From positions 332,358 to 396,357 of the forward strand of contig NZ_GG670121.1 in the NCBI RefSeq assembly GCF_000159355.1: a stretch of DNA of 64,000 nt, given 5' to 3'. Within the stretch, counting starts at the first letter, position 1. Each line of letters begins with the position of its first letter. This document shows, piece by piece, positions 42,259-50,929 of this stretch. A program made the translations under genes and the position numbers. Below the pieces are notes generated by a model. That model saw nothing but the letters and a program-made list of their open reading frames with translations, made no database searches and was not told the DNA's origin. Origin of the DNA: Lactobacillus johnsonii ATCC 33200 (lineage in GTDB: Bacteria > Bacillota > Bacilli > Lactobacillales > Lactobacillaceae).

Positions 42259-43006
42259 TAACGAAGAAAACATTTTACAAGTACAACATTTACAAAAGAA
42301 ATATGGTGATCATACAGTATTAAAAGATATTTCTTTTAATATTAACAAAGGAGAAGTAATGACCATTATTGGTCCATCTGGTGGCGGTAAATCAACCATG
42401 TTAAGATGTATTAATCTTCTTGAAGAACCAAGTAGTGGAAAAATTCTCTTCCATGGAGAAAACATTCTTGATCCTCATTTTAATCGTAATACCTTCCGGT
42501 CTAAGGTCGGAATGGTATTTCAGCAATTTAACTTGTTTAACAATAAGAATGTCCTCCAAAACTGCATGATTGGCCAAGAAATGGTTCTTGGTCGCTCCAA
42601 AGAAGAAGCTAAAAAAGTTGCTATTGAAAACTTGAAGAAAGTTGGAATGGATCCATTTCTTACTGCAAAACCTCAACAGTTATCTGGTGGTCAACAACAA
42701 CGTGTAGCAATTGCTCGGGCAATTTCTATGGATCCAGAAGTTCTGCTCTTTGATGAACCTACTAGTGCCCTTGACCCAGAAATGGTTGGTGAAGTACTTA
42801 ACACCATGCAACTACTAGCTAAGACTGGACTAACAATGGTGATTGTTACTCACGAAATGGGATTCGCTCGTGATGTATCTGATCAAGTTGTCTTCATGAG
42901 TGATGGGGTTATTACTGAACAAGGAACACCACAACAGATCTTTAACGATCCCCAAGAAGAAAAGACTAAGAAGTTCCTACGTAACTTCAGAAATAATGAA
43001 CTTTAA
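42242..43006 (+). CDS. Amino-acid ABC transporter ATP-binding protein
   Basis: The 254-residue ATPase has Walker [10 protein letters not shown] (about 42-50), signature LSGGQQQR and Walker [12 protein letters not shown]. It belongs to the GlnQ/polar amino-acid class and pairs with the preceding fused subunit. TTG at 42242 is 7 bases after AAAGGAG; ATG at 42248 is 13 bases after it, so TTG is favoured. It overlaps the upstream gene by 17 bases and is followed by a terminator. Confidence 0.93.
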   Translation: MNMNNNNEENILQVQHLQKKYGDHTVLKDISFNINKGEVMTIIGPSGGGKSTMLRCINLLEEPSSGKILFHGENILDPHFNRNTFRSKVGMVFQQFNLFNNKNVLQNCMIGQEMVLGRSKEEAKKVAIENLKKVGMDPFLTAKPQQLSGGQQQRVAIARAISMDPEVLLFDEPTSALDPEMVGEVLNTMQLLAKTGLTMVIVTHEMGFARDVSDQVVFMSDGVITEQGTPQQIFNDPQEEKTKKFLRNFRNNEL

Positions 43007-43044
43007 GCAAAATAATACAGAATTTGCTTTTACCCTATAAATTT

Positions 43045-43092
43045 AAAAAGGCTGATACTCTTTGTTATAAGCATTGAGATATCAGCCTTTTT
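43045..43092 (+). terminator. Terminator of the lysine-transporter operon
   Basis: AAAAAGGCTGATA pairs with TATCAGCCTTTTT across a loop that may itself fold. It lies 39 bp after the ATPase stop. Confidence 0.9.
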
Positions 43093-43257
43093 ATTGGTAT
43101 ATTATTATCTACCTATTTATTTTCAGCTTTAGCCTTTTAGCAAAGCATAAATTATTGAAATCATGATTTCTACGATCCATACTATTCCCGAAAAGAGCGA
43201 AAAGTTCCAATATACTAATTGAAACTTTATTAAATGTAAAAGAAAGGAAAATACATA

Positions 43258-43524
43258 ATGTTTGATTTTGTATTTTGGGTTTTAGTAATCTGGTTTATTA
43301 TAAATGTTATTTGGATGTGGTTTGTATTAAACAAACAATCATATCAAAAATCCTTTGCCTGGATTAATGTAGCAGCAGTGATTATTGGTTTTTGGGTTTA
43401 CTAAGGTACTGGTGCTCACTCCGGTGGATTAACTGATTGTTTCTTATGGCTAAATTGGCTTAACGTAGTTTTAGCTTGTCTTCAATTCTACTTCAGCTAC
43501 CGGAAACTTAATAGTACTAATTAA
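43258..43524 (+). pseudogene. Small membrane-protein gene interrupted by an in-frame stop
   Basis: An ATG after AGAAAGGAAAA opens MFDFVFWVLVIWFI, with two Trp/aromatic-rich hydrophobic segments. At codon 49 (43402-43404) a TAA stops it. The same frame continues for 39 more codons, GTGAHSGGLTDCFLWLNWLN and a basic tail, to a TAA at 43522. The continuity suggests an 88-codon gene with a nonsense mutation such as CAA to TAA. Alternatively the first 48 residues are a complete short membrane peptide. No family was recognised. It lies between two terminators. Confidence 0.6.
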
Positions 43525-43550
43525 GCTCTCAAAAAATACTTTAATCATCT

Positions 43551-43593
43551 AGAAAGGCTAGTATTCCACTATCAGTGTTATACTAGCCTTTTG
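43551..43593. terminator. Bidirectional terminator after the small membrane gene
   Basis: AAAGGCTAGTAT pairs with ATACTAGCCTTT around a 15-base loop. The convergent HNH gene ends at 43606. Confidence 0.88.
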
Positions 43594-43605
43594 TATTTAT
43601 TAGAA

Positions 43606-44535
43606 TTAAATAATTTCGCTATTTTCTCGCTCTTTTTCTAATTTCCAACCAATATCAAAGTATGTTTTGCGTTCATTACGCAAGGCACCATAGTCACTTT
43701 GCAAACTATCAATCGCGTCCTGTAATTTTTTATTTTGCTTCCGAATTGCATTTAATTCCGGATCATTCACAATTCCTTTTAAATGAACCTTGCCAGCCAA
43801 GTCTCTTTTAGCAGCTTGAAACTCTTCCTTCAAATTAGCTAAAGCATCTTCATACTTAACTAACTTTTTATTTACGATAGTTAATTGATCGTTCAATTTA
43901 ACAAATAATTGATATGGCATATTCGATTTAATCTTATTGCATTCACTACACGATAAAATTAAATTATCAAAGGAATTATCATGTGATAAAGAAACGGGAT
44001 CTTTGTGATCTACACTCGTTCCCCGTCGGCCGCAATACTGACAGCGATAATTATACTTATGCCGAATTCGTTCTCGATCTACAAAGTCAACTTCATTTAA
44101 AGAAAAGTCAACTTCAATCCCCATCTTTTTCATATTTACTGCAAAATCAACATTATTCTCAGGAACATAGTCTATTTCATTATCTTCACTCTTAATAATT
44201 GCTAAATTAAACTCACGACGTGAAATTTGTTGCAAAGCAACTTCATTGCCATCATAATCTTGAATGAGCGACTCATACTGTCGTCTATTATTATTGTCTA
44301 CAAGATAATGCTTTAAAGAATCCGGCTTAATCTGACCATTATTTTTTTTTCCTACAAAGCTATAAAGCATTACCTGGGAAATACTTTCAACTACCGGATT
44401 TTCATAGTTCTCTGCATCCAAATTTCTTGTTAAACAAATATCACAAATACTTGTCAACTTAGGGTTCATTAACCCTTCTTGCTTAAAATGAAGACTATCA
44501 AGTCGTAAACCACAGGATGCACACTGTAATTTCAA
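43606..44535 (-). CDS. HNH endonuclease with zinc ribbon and C-terminal coiled coil
   Basis: The 309-residue protein has an N-terminal zinc ribbon (C5, C8, C31, C34), a middle domain, an HNH nuclease module (about 160-215) with C165-x2-C168, the DH pair at 176-177, Asn191 and C196-x2-C199, then a predicted coiled coil (about 220-305; LVKYEDALANLKEEFQAAKR). The module fits metal-dependent nucleases of the McrA/HNH group. It ends one base before the HD-hydrolase gene starts upstream, so they are co-transcribed. Target (DNA repair, defence, or regulation) is not known. Confidence 0.82.
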   Translation of the reverse strand: MKLQCASCGLRLDSLHFKQEGLMNPKLTSICDICLTRNLDAENYENPVVESISQVMLYSFVGKKNNGQIKPDSLKHYLVDNNNRRQYESLIQDYDGNEVALQQISRREFNLAIIKSEDNEIDYVPENNVDFAVNMKKMGIEVDFSLNEVDFVDRERIRHKYNYRCQYCGRRGTSVDHKDPVSLSHDNSFDNLILSCSECNKIKSNMPYQLFVKLNDQLTIVNKKLVKYEDALANLKEEFQAAKRDLAGKVHLKGIVNDPELNAIRKQNKKLQDAIDSLQSDYGALRNERKTYFDIGWKLEKERENSEII

Positions 44536-44536
44536 C

Positions 44537-45181
44537 CTATTCTTCCCCCATTAACAAAATACTAAATGCAATTCTTTGCATTTTATCTTTACCGGCAAAA
44601 TCGCCCTTAAATAAATCTGGCAAAATTTTCTTAATAAAATATTGAACACAAGTTAAATCATCAAACTTTTTAATAGTTTCAAGACTTTCTTTAAACATCT
44701 GCATGAACACAGGATTTGGATTTCCTAATTCAATTTCACCATAAGCTTCATAAAGTAAATCCAACTTATCACAAATAGATAAGATCTTACCTTCTAAAGT
44801 ATCATCTTTTCCTTCAGATAGGCGTTTTGTATAAATTTTTTGAAATTCTTTTGGAATTTCATCCTTAATAAATTTAGCAGTCATGGTTTCTTCAACATCA
44901 CCAATCATCTTACGTAATTGTGGAGTTGCATACTTAACCGGTGTCTTGATATCACCAATAAAACGTTCAGTATAATCATGGTTAAGACTCTTTTCATAAA
45001 GAGCTTTCCAATTTACTTTTTGCTTACCAATGACTTCTTCGATATCTCCCATCATTTGAGCAAGTTCTGCTGTTCTAAAGCTATGATCAGCTACAGAATG
45101 GTGTTGATATTTAAAATATCCTGGTGCACGGTCAATCGACTCTAAACTATTAAAACCTTGAATATACGCATTTAATCCCAT
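44537..45181 (-). CDS. HD-domain hydrolase (YfbR/5'-nucleotidase-like)
   Basis: The 214-residue protein has an HD phosphohydrolase fold: HHSVADHSFRTAELA with H33, the H68-D69 pair in SLNHDYTERFIGDI and a later Asp in SICDKLDLL near 137. It resembles YfbR-type deoxyribonucleotide 5'-nucleotidases and HD_3 proteins. It is one base upstream of the HNH nuclease gene and its RBS. A nucleotide-pool or defence role is possible; sequence alone does not decide. Confidence 0.83.
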   Translation of the reverse strand: MGLNAYIQGFNSLESIDRAPGYFKYQHHSVADHSFRTAELAQMMGDIEEVIGKQKVNWKALYEKSLNHDYTERFIGDIKTPVKYATPQLRKMIGDVEETMTAKFIKDEIPKEFQKIYTKRLSEGKDDTLEGKILSICDKLDLLYEAYGEIELGNPNPVFMQMFKESLETIKKFDDLTCVQYFIKKILPDLFKGDFAGKDKMQRIAFSILLMGEE

Positions 45182-45261
45182 AAAAACTTACCCCTTCCAG
45201 AAATATAAAAATGTCTAAAATTTCTACTATCATAGCAAAACCACTCTACTCTTGCAAATCA

Positions 45262-45301
45262 AAAATAGAGAAAGATTTAACACCTTAATCTTTCTCTATT
45301 T
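45262..45301 (-). terminator. Terminator of the exopolysaccharide operon
   Basis: AAATAGAGAAAGATT pairs perfectly with AATCTTTCTCTATTT around a 9-base loop. The TAG stop of the GH8 gene (45296-45298) lies in the stem. Confidence 0.9.
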
Positions 45302-46420
45302 CTCTAATCCCGTCAACTCATTTGTATTTAAAGCAGCTAAAACAATCAATGTTGCATCGTAGTAATTATTAGCAGGAAGCGGTCTTGAAAAAATATACTT
45401 TTCATGTTCTACCAAAGTACCATATCCTTCATTTTGATACTTACTTGCGGCTACAAAGATCGGTGCACTAAAGCTCGCAGACTCATATGGATATAGGGGT
45501 TTTCCACTCAAGGTAAACCCACTCGATATTTCTTCTTTTTGCTTAAAAAACTTCAGCATTTTCTTTACGATATTATTGGCTTCTTTATCATTACTTGCTG
45601 CTAAGAGCATCGGAACTCTGCAGGCATTGGCGCTGTAATTACCATCATCTTTGGTTGCTACATCATTAGCCTTAGCAGGAGACGCCTGTTTTTGCCTTGA
45701 AATCCAAGCAAAATCCGGAACTAGTCCTGTTTTATGTTGGCTGCTAAGCTGTTGTAAATAAGTCAGCATCTGTGATTTTATTTCTATCCAGCTGTGGTCT
45801 CCAGTTGCTTGATAAAATTCTTCAAATGCTTCTGGCATTACATCCGATGTTCTCATTACATTATAAAAATGTGATTTCTTATTTGCCCAATTTCCTACAG
45901 TAATTATTTTAGCCGAACGATTGCTTTCTAACTTTTTGATATCACTGATTAGTTTAAAAGCTTGAGCTTTATATCCATGTCCTGGCCAAACTTTATCAGC
46001 TTCAAGCAATGCTTGGGCAATCATCATGTCGCCGTCACTTGCGCTCACTGGATTATCCTGTAAGCTTCCCTTTTTATTTTCTTGTCTCCAGCTCATTAAG
46101 TTTGAATTAGACAATCGATGCCTTAAATAATAATTATCCAATTTTTGAAAATCAGTTTGGCTTCCTAAGTGCTTCTGTCCTGCCTTTACAGCTAGTAACA
46201 TTCCATATCCCTGTGCTTCAGACAAGGCAAACGGTGTCTTATTTTTTCCAGCTGCGTTAACATACTGCTCATTTTCACTTTGATTTTTTATATAATCCTC
46301 TCGCCAAACCTGATAGTATCTTTTTTCTATCGTGCGATCATTGCTCATCCTTACATATACAATAATTCCTAAATAAGCTACTATCACACCTAAAATCAAG
46401 ATTAAATTTTTAACTCTCAT
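45296..46420 (-). CDS. GH8 family glycoside hydrolase of an exopolysaccharide operon
   Basis: The 374-residue protein has an N-terminal membrane anchor or uncleaved signal (about 5-22) and a GH8 (alpha/alpha)6 barrel. The general-acid Glu68 is in FALSEAQGYGM, the family hallmark, and Asp129/Asp131 in SASDGDMM form the base region. Its relatives include BcsZ-type beta-1,4-glucanases and chitosanases that trim the nascent polymer at the membrane. It follows the GT2 synthase gene by 9 bp, so it likely acts on that polymer. Confidence 0.88.
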   Translation of the reverse strand: MRVKNLILILGVIVAYLGIIVYVRMSNDRTIEKRYYQVWREDYIKNQSENEQYVNAAGKNKTPFALSEAQGYGMLLAVKAGQKHLGSQTDFQKLDNYYLRHRLSNSNLMSWRQENKKGSLQDNPVSASDGDMMIAQALLEADKVWPGHGYKAQAFKLISDIKKLESNRSAKIITVGNWANKKSHFYNVMRTSDVMPEAFEEFYQATGDHSWIEIKSQMLTYLQQLSSQHKTGLVPDFAWISRQKQASPAKANDVATKDDGNYSANACRVPMLLAASNDKEANNIVKKMLKFFKQKEEISSGFTLSGKPLYPYESASFSAPIFVAASKYQNEGYGTLVEHEKYIFSRPLPANNYYDATLIVLAALNTNELTGLEK

Positions 46421-46429
46421 GCCCTATCC

Positions 46430-47737
46430 CTAATCTGCAAATCTCTTTGTTTTTACCCATTTACTACTGTCTCGTTTAAAAATTTTATCCCCGATAACTG
46501 AACAAACTGCTTGGATAGAAATAGCAATAAATAACTGTGAATAGGTAAAATACGAACCCAATGCTAACCAAATTTGATCACTAGTGGCTTGTCCATACTG
46601 TGTAGCTAAAGCCAGATTGATTTGAGTTACATATAAAAGAATCATCAGTAACCAATTAATTAATAAAAGTTGCATCAGTAAGAGATTGGAATCCATTGCG
46701 AAAATAATTGGTATCTTAGGATTTAAAAATCTTGCTACTACACATCCTAAATCTACGAAGAAGATAATATCGGAAAGAACAACCGCTAAGTTAAACCAAA
46801 AGAAAATACAGGTTAAATAAAATGTTTCTAATTTAACCCGCCAATTACTCCTATCAAATAAATGCTTAAAATTATTTATCACAACTTGATAGTTACCTTT
46901 TGCCCAGCGCAATCGTTGATAATAATAATCACGTAAGTGCTCAGGCTCTTGTTCAAACGCTTCTGAATTATAAGCCAAAGCAATCAAGTATCCATCTTCC
47001 ATAATCCGAAAAGAAATTTCTGTATCCTCAGTTAAAGCACCCTGTTGCCAACCACCAATACTTCTTACATACTCGGTATTAATGATGAAATTTGTTCCTG
47101 GAATTCGTCCAATTTTAAATAAATTCCAGACCCAAACATGTTGAATACGTTGAGAGACAATAACTTCTTGATTGATACATCTAGTTAAAAAGTTTTGCTT
47201 TGCATTACGTGTTTTATTTCTTCCAAAGGTGGCCATGTAGCGACTTGGATTTTCTAAAACTTTTTTAACTAAAAAATATAAGGCATTTTGTTCTGGTAAT
47301 GCATCTGCATCATAGACACAGATATATTCTCCTTGAGCTATTTCTAAGGCATCATTCAAAACCCCAGCTTTTCCTCCCGAACCCTGTCTTTCAATAATCT
47401 GTACGTTTCGATACCTATATTCAGGCATATCAACTGCCTTCCGCATCTCCGCAGCTGTCTTATCTTGACAATTATCCGCATATAAAAGTACTTCTATTTT
47501 TGAAGCAGGATAGTTTAAATCAAGGATTCCTTTTGTCGTTTTAGCAATTACAAGCTCTTCATTATGGGCTGGTACTACAATCGTAATCGTAGGATAGCGT
47601 TTTAGAGGGGTAATAGAAACAATCTTTTTACTATGTTCAATCCAAAAACGAATCGCACCATAAAGCGTTACTAGTGACGCTAAAAGAGAAAACCAAATAG
47701 ATACTAAAGTTGAAAATGCTAAAACATTATTTAACAT
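46430..47737 (-). CDS. Processive GT2 polysaccharide synthase (BcsA/IcaA/PgaC-like)
   Basis: The 435-residue membrane protein has one N-terminal helix (about 5-30), a GT-A domain with TIVVPAHNEELVIAKTT, the DAD metal motif (D143-A-D145 in CVYDADALPEQ), LTEDTEISFRI and the processive QRLRWAKGN motif near 273, and four C-terminal helices. These motifs mark enzymes that polymerise and export beta-linked glycans. It starts 11 bases inside the small peptide gene. No PilZ domain is present, so c-di-GMP control through PilZ is absent. Confidence 0.9.
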   Translation of the reverse strand: MLNNVLAFSTLVSIWFSLLASLVTLYGAIRFWIEHSKKIVSITPLKRYPTITIVVPAHNEELVIAKTTKGILDLNYPASKIEVLLYADNCQDKTAAEMRKAVDMPEYRYRNVQIIERQGSGGKAGVLNDALEIAQGEYICVYDADALPEQNALYFLVKKVLENPSRYMATFGRNKTRNAKQNFLTRCINQEVIVSQRIQHVWVWNLFKIGRIPGTNFIINTEYVRSIGGWQQGALTEDTEISFRIMEDGYLIALAYNSEAFEQEPEHLRDYYYQRLRWAKGNYQVVINNFKHLFDRSNWRVKLETFYLTCIFFWFNLAVVLSDIIFFVDLGCVVARFLNPKIPIIFAMDSNLLLMQLLLINWLLMILLYVTQINLALATQYGQATSDQIWLALGSYFTYSQLFIAISIQAVCSVIGDKIFKRDSSKWVKTKRFAD

Positions 47738-47873
47738 GATGATTCTTTCCTAAATGAAGGACTGTATGTTCAGTTTGATGATAAATCGTCCAAACACTAT
47801 AAATCATAGCAAAAAGTGCAATTAAAAATATTAATGTAACTAAAATCGCCAAAATAAAGAAAACGTCTATCAT
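47727..47873 (-). CDS. Small membrane peptide of the exopolysaccharide operon (48 aa)
   Basis: This gene is too short for routine calling. Its ATG overlaps the GGDEF-like gene stop (ATGA at 47873-47870) and its TAA overlaps the GT2 start by 11 bases, so all three are translationally coupled. The peptide is MIDVFFILAILVTLIFLIAL at the N-terminus, a single hydrophobic helix, then a polar His-rich tail ending LGKNHHVK. Its position suggests a role as a small accessory subunit of the synthase, comparable in placement to BcsF or IcaD-type proteins. No sequence match was identified. Confidence 0.75.
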   Translation of the reverse strand: MIDVFFILAILVTLIFLIALFAMIYSVWTIYHQTEHTVLHLGKNHHVK

Positions 47874-48718
47874 GCTTCTGCTCCCTTTAAATATTCAACA
47901 ACTAAATCTGTTTCAAGTTTTCGTTTTAAATGTTTAAGAATTGCATCAAGATCTGGGTATAATATCAAATCTTCCTCAACAATATGCTGAGTAGCCATTT
48001 TAAATGCTGGGTGATAGTCTTCATATTTTAAAGCTCGAAGTTCTGCTTTTAATTCATCATTCAAAACCATCAAAGTTCCAGGTGCAACTGTATTAGAAAT
48101 AATTAAAAATTCACCATTTCCCAGGTAATATAAATTCTCTTCAACTAATCTGCTCTTTTTAAGCACTTTAGCTATTTGTTTCAAAATTTGACTGTGCTCT
48201 TCTAAATTGAACTGAGCAAACTGTTGCTCATGCTCCCATTTAATGATGGTAAAGTCATCCCACAAAGGTAAATAACTTTTCTCTCTTAATATTCTACTTA
48301 TCTTCTGGTATAGCTTCTGTGCGTTATAGGTCGTTTGCAGTTTTACATTTTGATCGTAGTGGGTAATATAGCGATAAACACTAGCTTCATTTTTCTTATA
48401 GATACTCCACCTAAAAATGCATTCTCTCAACTGACTCGCTAGATAGGCTTCTATTGGAAACGAAAGCAATAACATTGTCTTAGCATAAATATCTAATCTC
48501 ACATAGCCAAGGGTTAAGCCACTGATTCCCAATGCAGTTAAAATTAAAATAAGCCACGTACTAACAATATTTGACAAAATTAGGCCAACAAGTGCGCCTA
48601 ATACCAGAAGCATCGCAACTCCCCAAAAAACATTATCTGCTACTCCTAAAAAAAGAGACAGCAAAATAAGGGCGAAAATTGCTTTTAATTCTAGCCCTTT
48701 TATCGAAATGTTATTCAT
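47870..48718 (-). CDS. Membrane protein with degenerate GGDEF-like domain
   Basis: The 282-residue protein has four or so N-terminal membrane segments (about 10-95), then a cytoplasmic domain (about 140-275) with GGDEF-fold features. The catalytic signature is reduced to LYYLGNGEFLII, lacking the two Gly-Gly and the metal/GTP residues, and I see no RxxD inhibitory site before it. It should therefore not make c-di-GMP. Such domains can act as scaffold or ligand sensors for polysaccharide synthases. It is the first gene of the operon, with AT-rich 12-bp repeats upstream. Confidence 0.78.
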   Translation of the reverse strand: MNNISIKGLELKAIFALILLSLFLGVADNVFWGVAMLLVLGALVGLILSNIVSTWLILILTALGISGLTLGYVRLDIYAKTMLLLSFPIEAYLASQLRECIFRWSIYKKNEASVYRYITHYDQNVKLQTTYNAQKLYQKISRILREKSYLPLWDDFTIIKWEHEQQFAQFNLEEHSQILKQIAKVLKKSRLVEENLYYLGNGEFLIISNTVAPGTLMVLNDELKAELRALKYEDYHPAFKMATQHIVEEDLILYPDLDAILKHLKRKLETDLVVEYLKGAEA

Positions 48719-48776
48719 TTTAAAATTTATATCCTATGCTTTATTACTTTGTCCTCTATAAGGCTATTTATATAGT

Positions 48777-48812
48777 AATATAATTTCAAATATAATTTCA
48801 AATATAATGAAA
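48777..48812. repeat. Three tandem 12-bp AT-rich repeats upstream of the exopolysaccharide operon
   Basis: AATATAATTTCA at 48777-48788 is repeated exactly at 48789-48800, and AATATAATGAAA follows at 48801-48812. The repeats lie about 60-95 bp before the first gene of the minus-strand operon, in its promoter region. They could be iterated binding sites or simple AT-rich slippage. Confidence 0.6.
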
Positions 48813-48847
48813 TGTTATTATATTAATTTCGATTTATATAATGATAC

Positions 48848-48887
48848 AAAAAAAGGAGAGACGCTAAATAGCGTCTCTCCTTTTTTT
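48848..48887. terminator. Strong terminator before the small basic gene
   Basis: AAGGAGAGACGCT pairs perfectly with AGCGTCTCTCCTT around AAAT, flanked by A and T runs. It ends the minus-strand gene at 48903. Confidence 0.92.
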
Positions 48888-48902
48888 GAGTAGTAAATTT
48901 AA

Positions 48903-49043
48903 TTACTTGTTTTCGTCTTTAGCAGCTTTGTTTAAGAAAGCAACTACTTCAGCAGCTCTCTTAACACGAGCCTTAGAATTCTTCTTGTTCTTAGGTCTTA
49001 AGTTTGGTGTAACACCTGTGTTGTAGTTTTCACCTTTACGCAT
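48903..49043 (-). CDS. Small basic protein (46 aa), unknown function
   Basis: The ATG at 49043 follows GAGAGGAAGTATAGATC, and the gene ends before a strong terminator, so it looks like a real single-gene unit too short for routine calling. The product begins MRKGENYNTGVTPNL, is rich in Lys and Arg with a helical C-terminal half (KRAAEVVAFLNKAAKDENK) and has no membrane segment. It could bind nucleic acid or ribosome. I do not recognise a named family. Confidence 0.72.
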   Translation of the reverse strand: MRKGENYNTGVTPNLRPKNKKNSKARVKRAAEVVAFLNKAAKDENK

Positions 49044-49121
49044 AGATCTATACTTCCTCTCAAATAAAATTTTCGAAAATCTTTTATTATCATACCACGA
49101 AGAAGCACGTCACTTCAATAC

Positions 49122-49532
49122 CTAGCAGATCTTTCCACCTAATTTTTTCATCTCATCTGCAGATAATTTTTCACCTTTAAATTCAGAAATGGTAACTCCG
49201 CCATCAATAATCCCTTCATTTGAAGATAAAGATAGAACAGCATCACGAGCGTTAAGGACTAATCCATCCTCTAAAAATGCTAATTCTTTATCAGATGTAT
49301 ACATATCTAAGTCCATATTATTTTTAATTTTAATAGAAAAATCCGGATCCTCATGATCTAATAAAACAAGCTGAAAATTAGCACCGATTGTACAAGTCCC
49401 ACCTAATTTAGAATAACCATTTGAGCCATCATTTAAGGCTAATAAAACAACTTGTCCCGGTTTAATCTTCTTTTCTAAAGCCTTTTTAGCACCATCTTTT
49501 ATTTTTAGTTCAATATTTTTCGAATCAAGCAT
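49122..49532 (-). CDS. HesB/IscA-like iron-sulfur biosynthesis family protein
   Basis: The 136-residue cytoplasmic protein has the beta-rich HesB/YaaD-like fold, with AKKALEKKIKPGQVVLLALNDG and GLVLNARDAVLSLSSNEGIIDGGVTIS. Canonical A-type carriers have three conserved Cys. Here I see Cys at the GGTCTIGANF position and the last residue (GKIC), so the cluster-binding set is incomplete or unusual. Lactobacilli carry such divergent versions with no proven carrier role. Confidence 0.78.
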   Translation of the reverse strand: MLDSKNIELKIKDGAKKALEKKIKPGQVVLLALNDGSNGYSKLGGTCTIGANFQLVLLDHEDPDFSIKIKNNMDLDMYTSDKELAFLEDGLVLNARDAVLSLSSNEGIIDGGVTISEFKGEKLSADEMKKLGGKIC

Positions 49533-49707
49533 AGTCTATTCCTCCTATGTTATCTACTAACTTAAATATAGCACTTTTCTTTCTTCTTCACCTAATAAAA
49601 TGCTCAAAATAATATTAATAGGAAAGTTTAATCCGAAAAAAGCGTTGCGAACTTACGCTAAAGAGTTCAAAATAGTAGTGTTGATTTAATTTTAAGAGGG
49701 GACATTA

Positions 49708-50814
49708 ATGACCGTCATCAAAAATATTGCTAAAGACCGTATTTTACAAATTACGGTTGTCATAACGATCATAAGCTTATTCTTCGCCCGACCACGGATT
49801 GAAGATATTAACTTCCACACACTATACTCAATTTTAGCGATGCTAACTATTATCCAAATTTTTTCTTACTTACACGTTTTGGATGTATTAGCTTATAAAC
49901 TCACAGCTAGCGCTAGAAGTACAAGAAGATTAACTGCAATTTTTACAATCTTATCAATTGTATCCGCAATGTTCTTAACTAATGATATAACTGTTTTAAC
50001 TCTTATACCATTGTATTTAACAATTGCTAAACGCCACAATTTACCTGAAATACTGCCTGTCACCTTAATTGGGATGGGAGCAAATATTGGAGCTGCTTTT
50101 ACCCCATGGGGTAATCCTCACAATATTTTTGTAGTTAATCGCTATAACGTTTCACCACTTAAATTTTTTAGTTGGTCACTTCCATTATTGCTGGTCAGTT
50201 TAATTATCGTTTTATTGTTCATCTTTTTTGTTAAAGATAAACCGATTCCTACAGTACCTTTAGAAGATATTAGGATTAGTGTCAGACCGATGGTTTTGAC
50301 TATTGCTGTTTCAATTTTCTTCTTCTTTGGTGTTTTTAATATTGTTCCAGCATATGTTCCAGCAATTGTTGCCGTAATTTTGGCTCTTATTATTAATCCT
50401 TCAATTATGTTACATGTGGATTATGCTTTACTCTTAACTTTCACATGCTTCTTTATTTTTATTAGTGATATCCAGCAGATACCATTTATCGTTACACTTA
50501 TTTCAAAGACCATGTTCTCTGAACATTCTGTCTTCTTAACTTCAATCATTTCAAGTCAGTTTATTTCTAATGTTCCTTCAACCATCCTAATTGGTAAATT
50601 TACTAATTATGCTGAAGCCTTATTCTTGGGTTCAAATATTGGAGGATTTGGTTCACTTGTTGGATCAATGGCTAACATGCTTGTTTTCAAAAGTTTCGTT
50701 GAAAACGGAACAGTATCAAAGCGCAAATTCTTCTGGGTATTTTCAGTTCTCGAATTTACTGGTTTAATTATTTTGACAATCCTTGGCTGGATCGTCTTAG
50801 ACTTTGTTATTTAG
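49708..50814 (+). CDS. ArsB/NhaD-CitMHS-superfamily membrane transporter
   Basis: The 368-residue protein has about ten membrane segments and the anion-transporter motif MFLTNDITVLTLIPLYLTIA followed by IGMGANIGAAFTPWGNPHNIFV (about 109-130), plus the paired C-terminal VPSTILIGKFTNYA and GSNIGGFGSLVGSMANMLVF. These are features of the ion-transporter superfamily (SLC13/ArsB/CitM). The substrate is unknown. It has its own ribosome site and terminator. Confidence 0.87.
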   Translation: MTVIKNIAKDRILQITVVITIISLFFARPRIEDINFHTLYSILAMLTIIQIFSYLHVLDVLAYKLTASARSTRRLTAIFTILSIVSAMFLTNDITVLTLIPLYLTIAKRHNLPEILPVTLIGMGANIGAAFTPWGNPHNIFVVNRYNVSPLKFFSWSLPLLLVSLIIVLLFIFFVKDKPIPTVPLEDIRISVRPMVLTIAVSIFFFFGVFNIVPAYVPAIVAVILALIINPSIMLHVDYALLLTFTCFFIFISDIQQIPFIVTLISKTMFSEHSVFLTSIISSQFISNVPSTILIGKFTNYAEALFLGSNIGGFGSLVGSMANMLVFKSFVENGTVSKRKFFWVFSVLEFTGLIILTILGWIVLDFVI

Positions 50815-50818
50815 ATAT

Positions 50819-50850
50819 CGTAAAAAAGCACAAAACTGTGCTTTTTTACG
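50819..50850 (+). terminator. Terminator of the ion-transporter gene
   Basis: CGTAAAAAAGCACA pairs perfectly with TGTGCTTTTTTACG around AAAC, 5 bp after the stop. Confidence 0.92.
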
Positions 50851-50929
50851 TTCTAATTTTCTGTTATTTGGTACAATATTCCTAACATTTTTAGCTTAAT
50901 ATTTAAGATATAGAGAAAGGATTCAGTTT

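Noticed and set aside
47870-48718. Active diguanylate cyclase
   Set aside because: The GGDEF signature is degenerate (LGNGEF), without metal and GTP residues, so cyclase activity is not supported.
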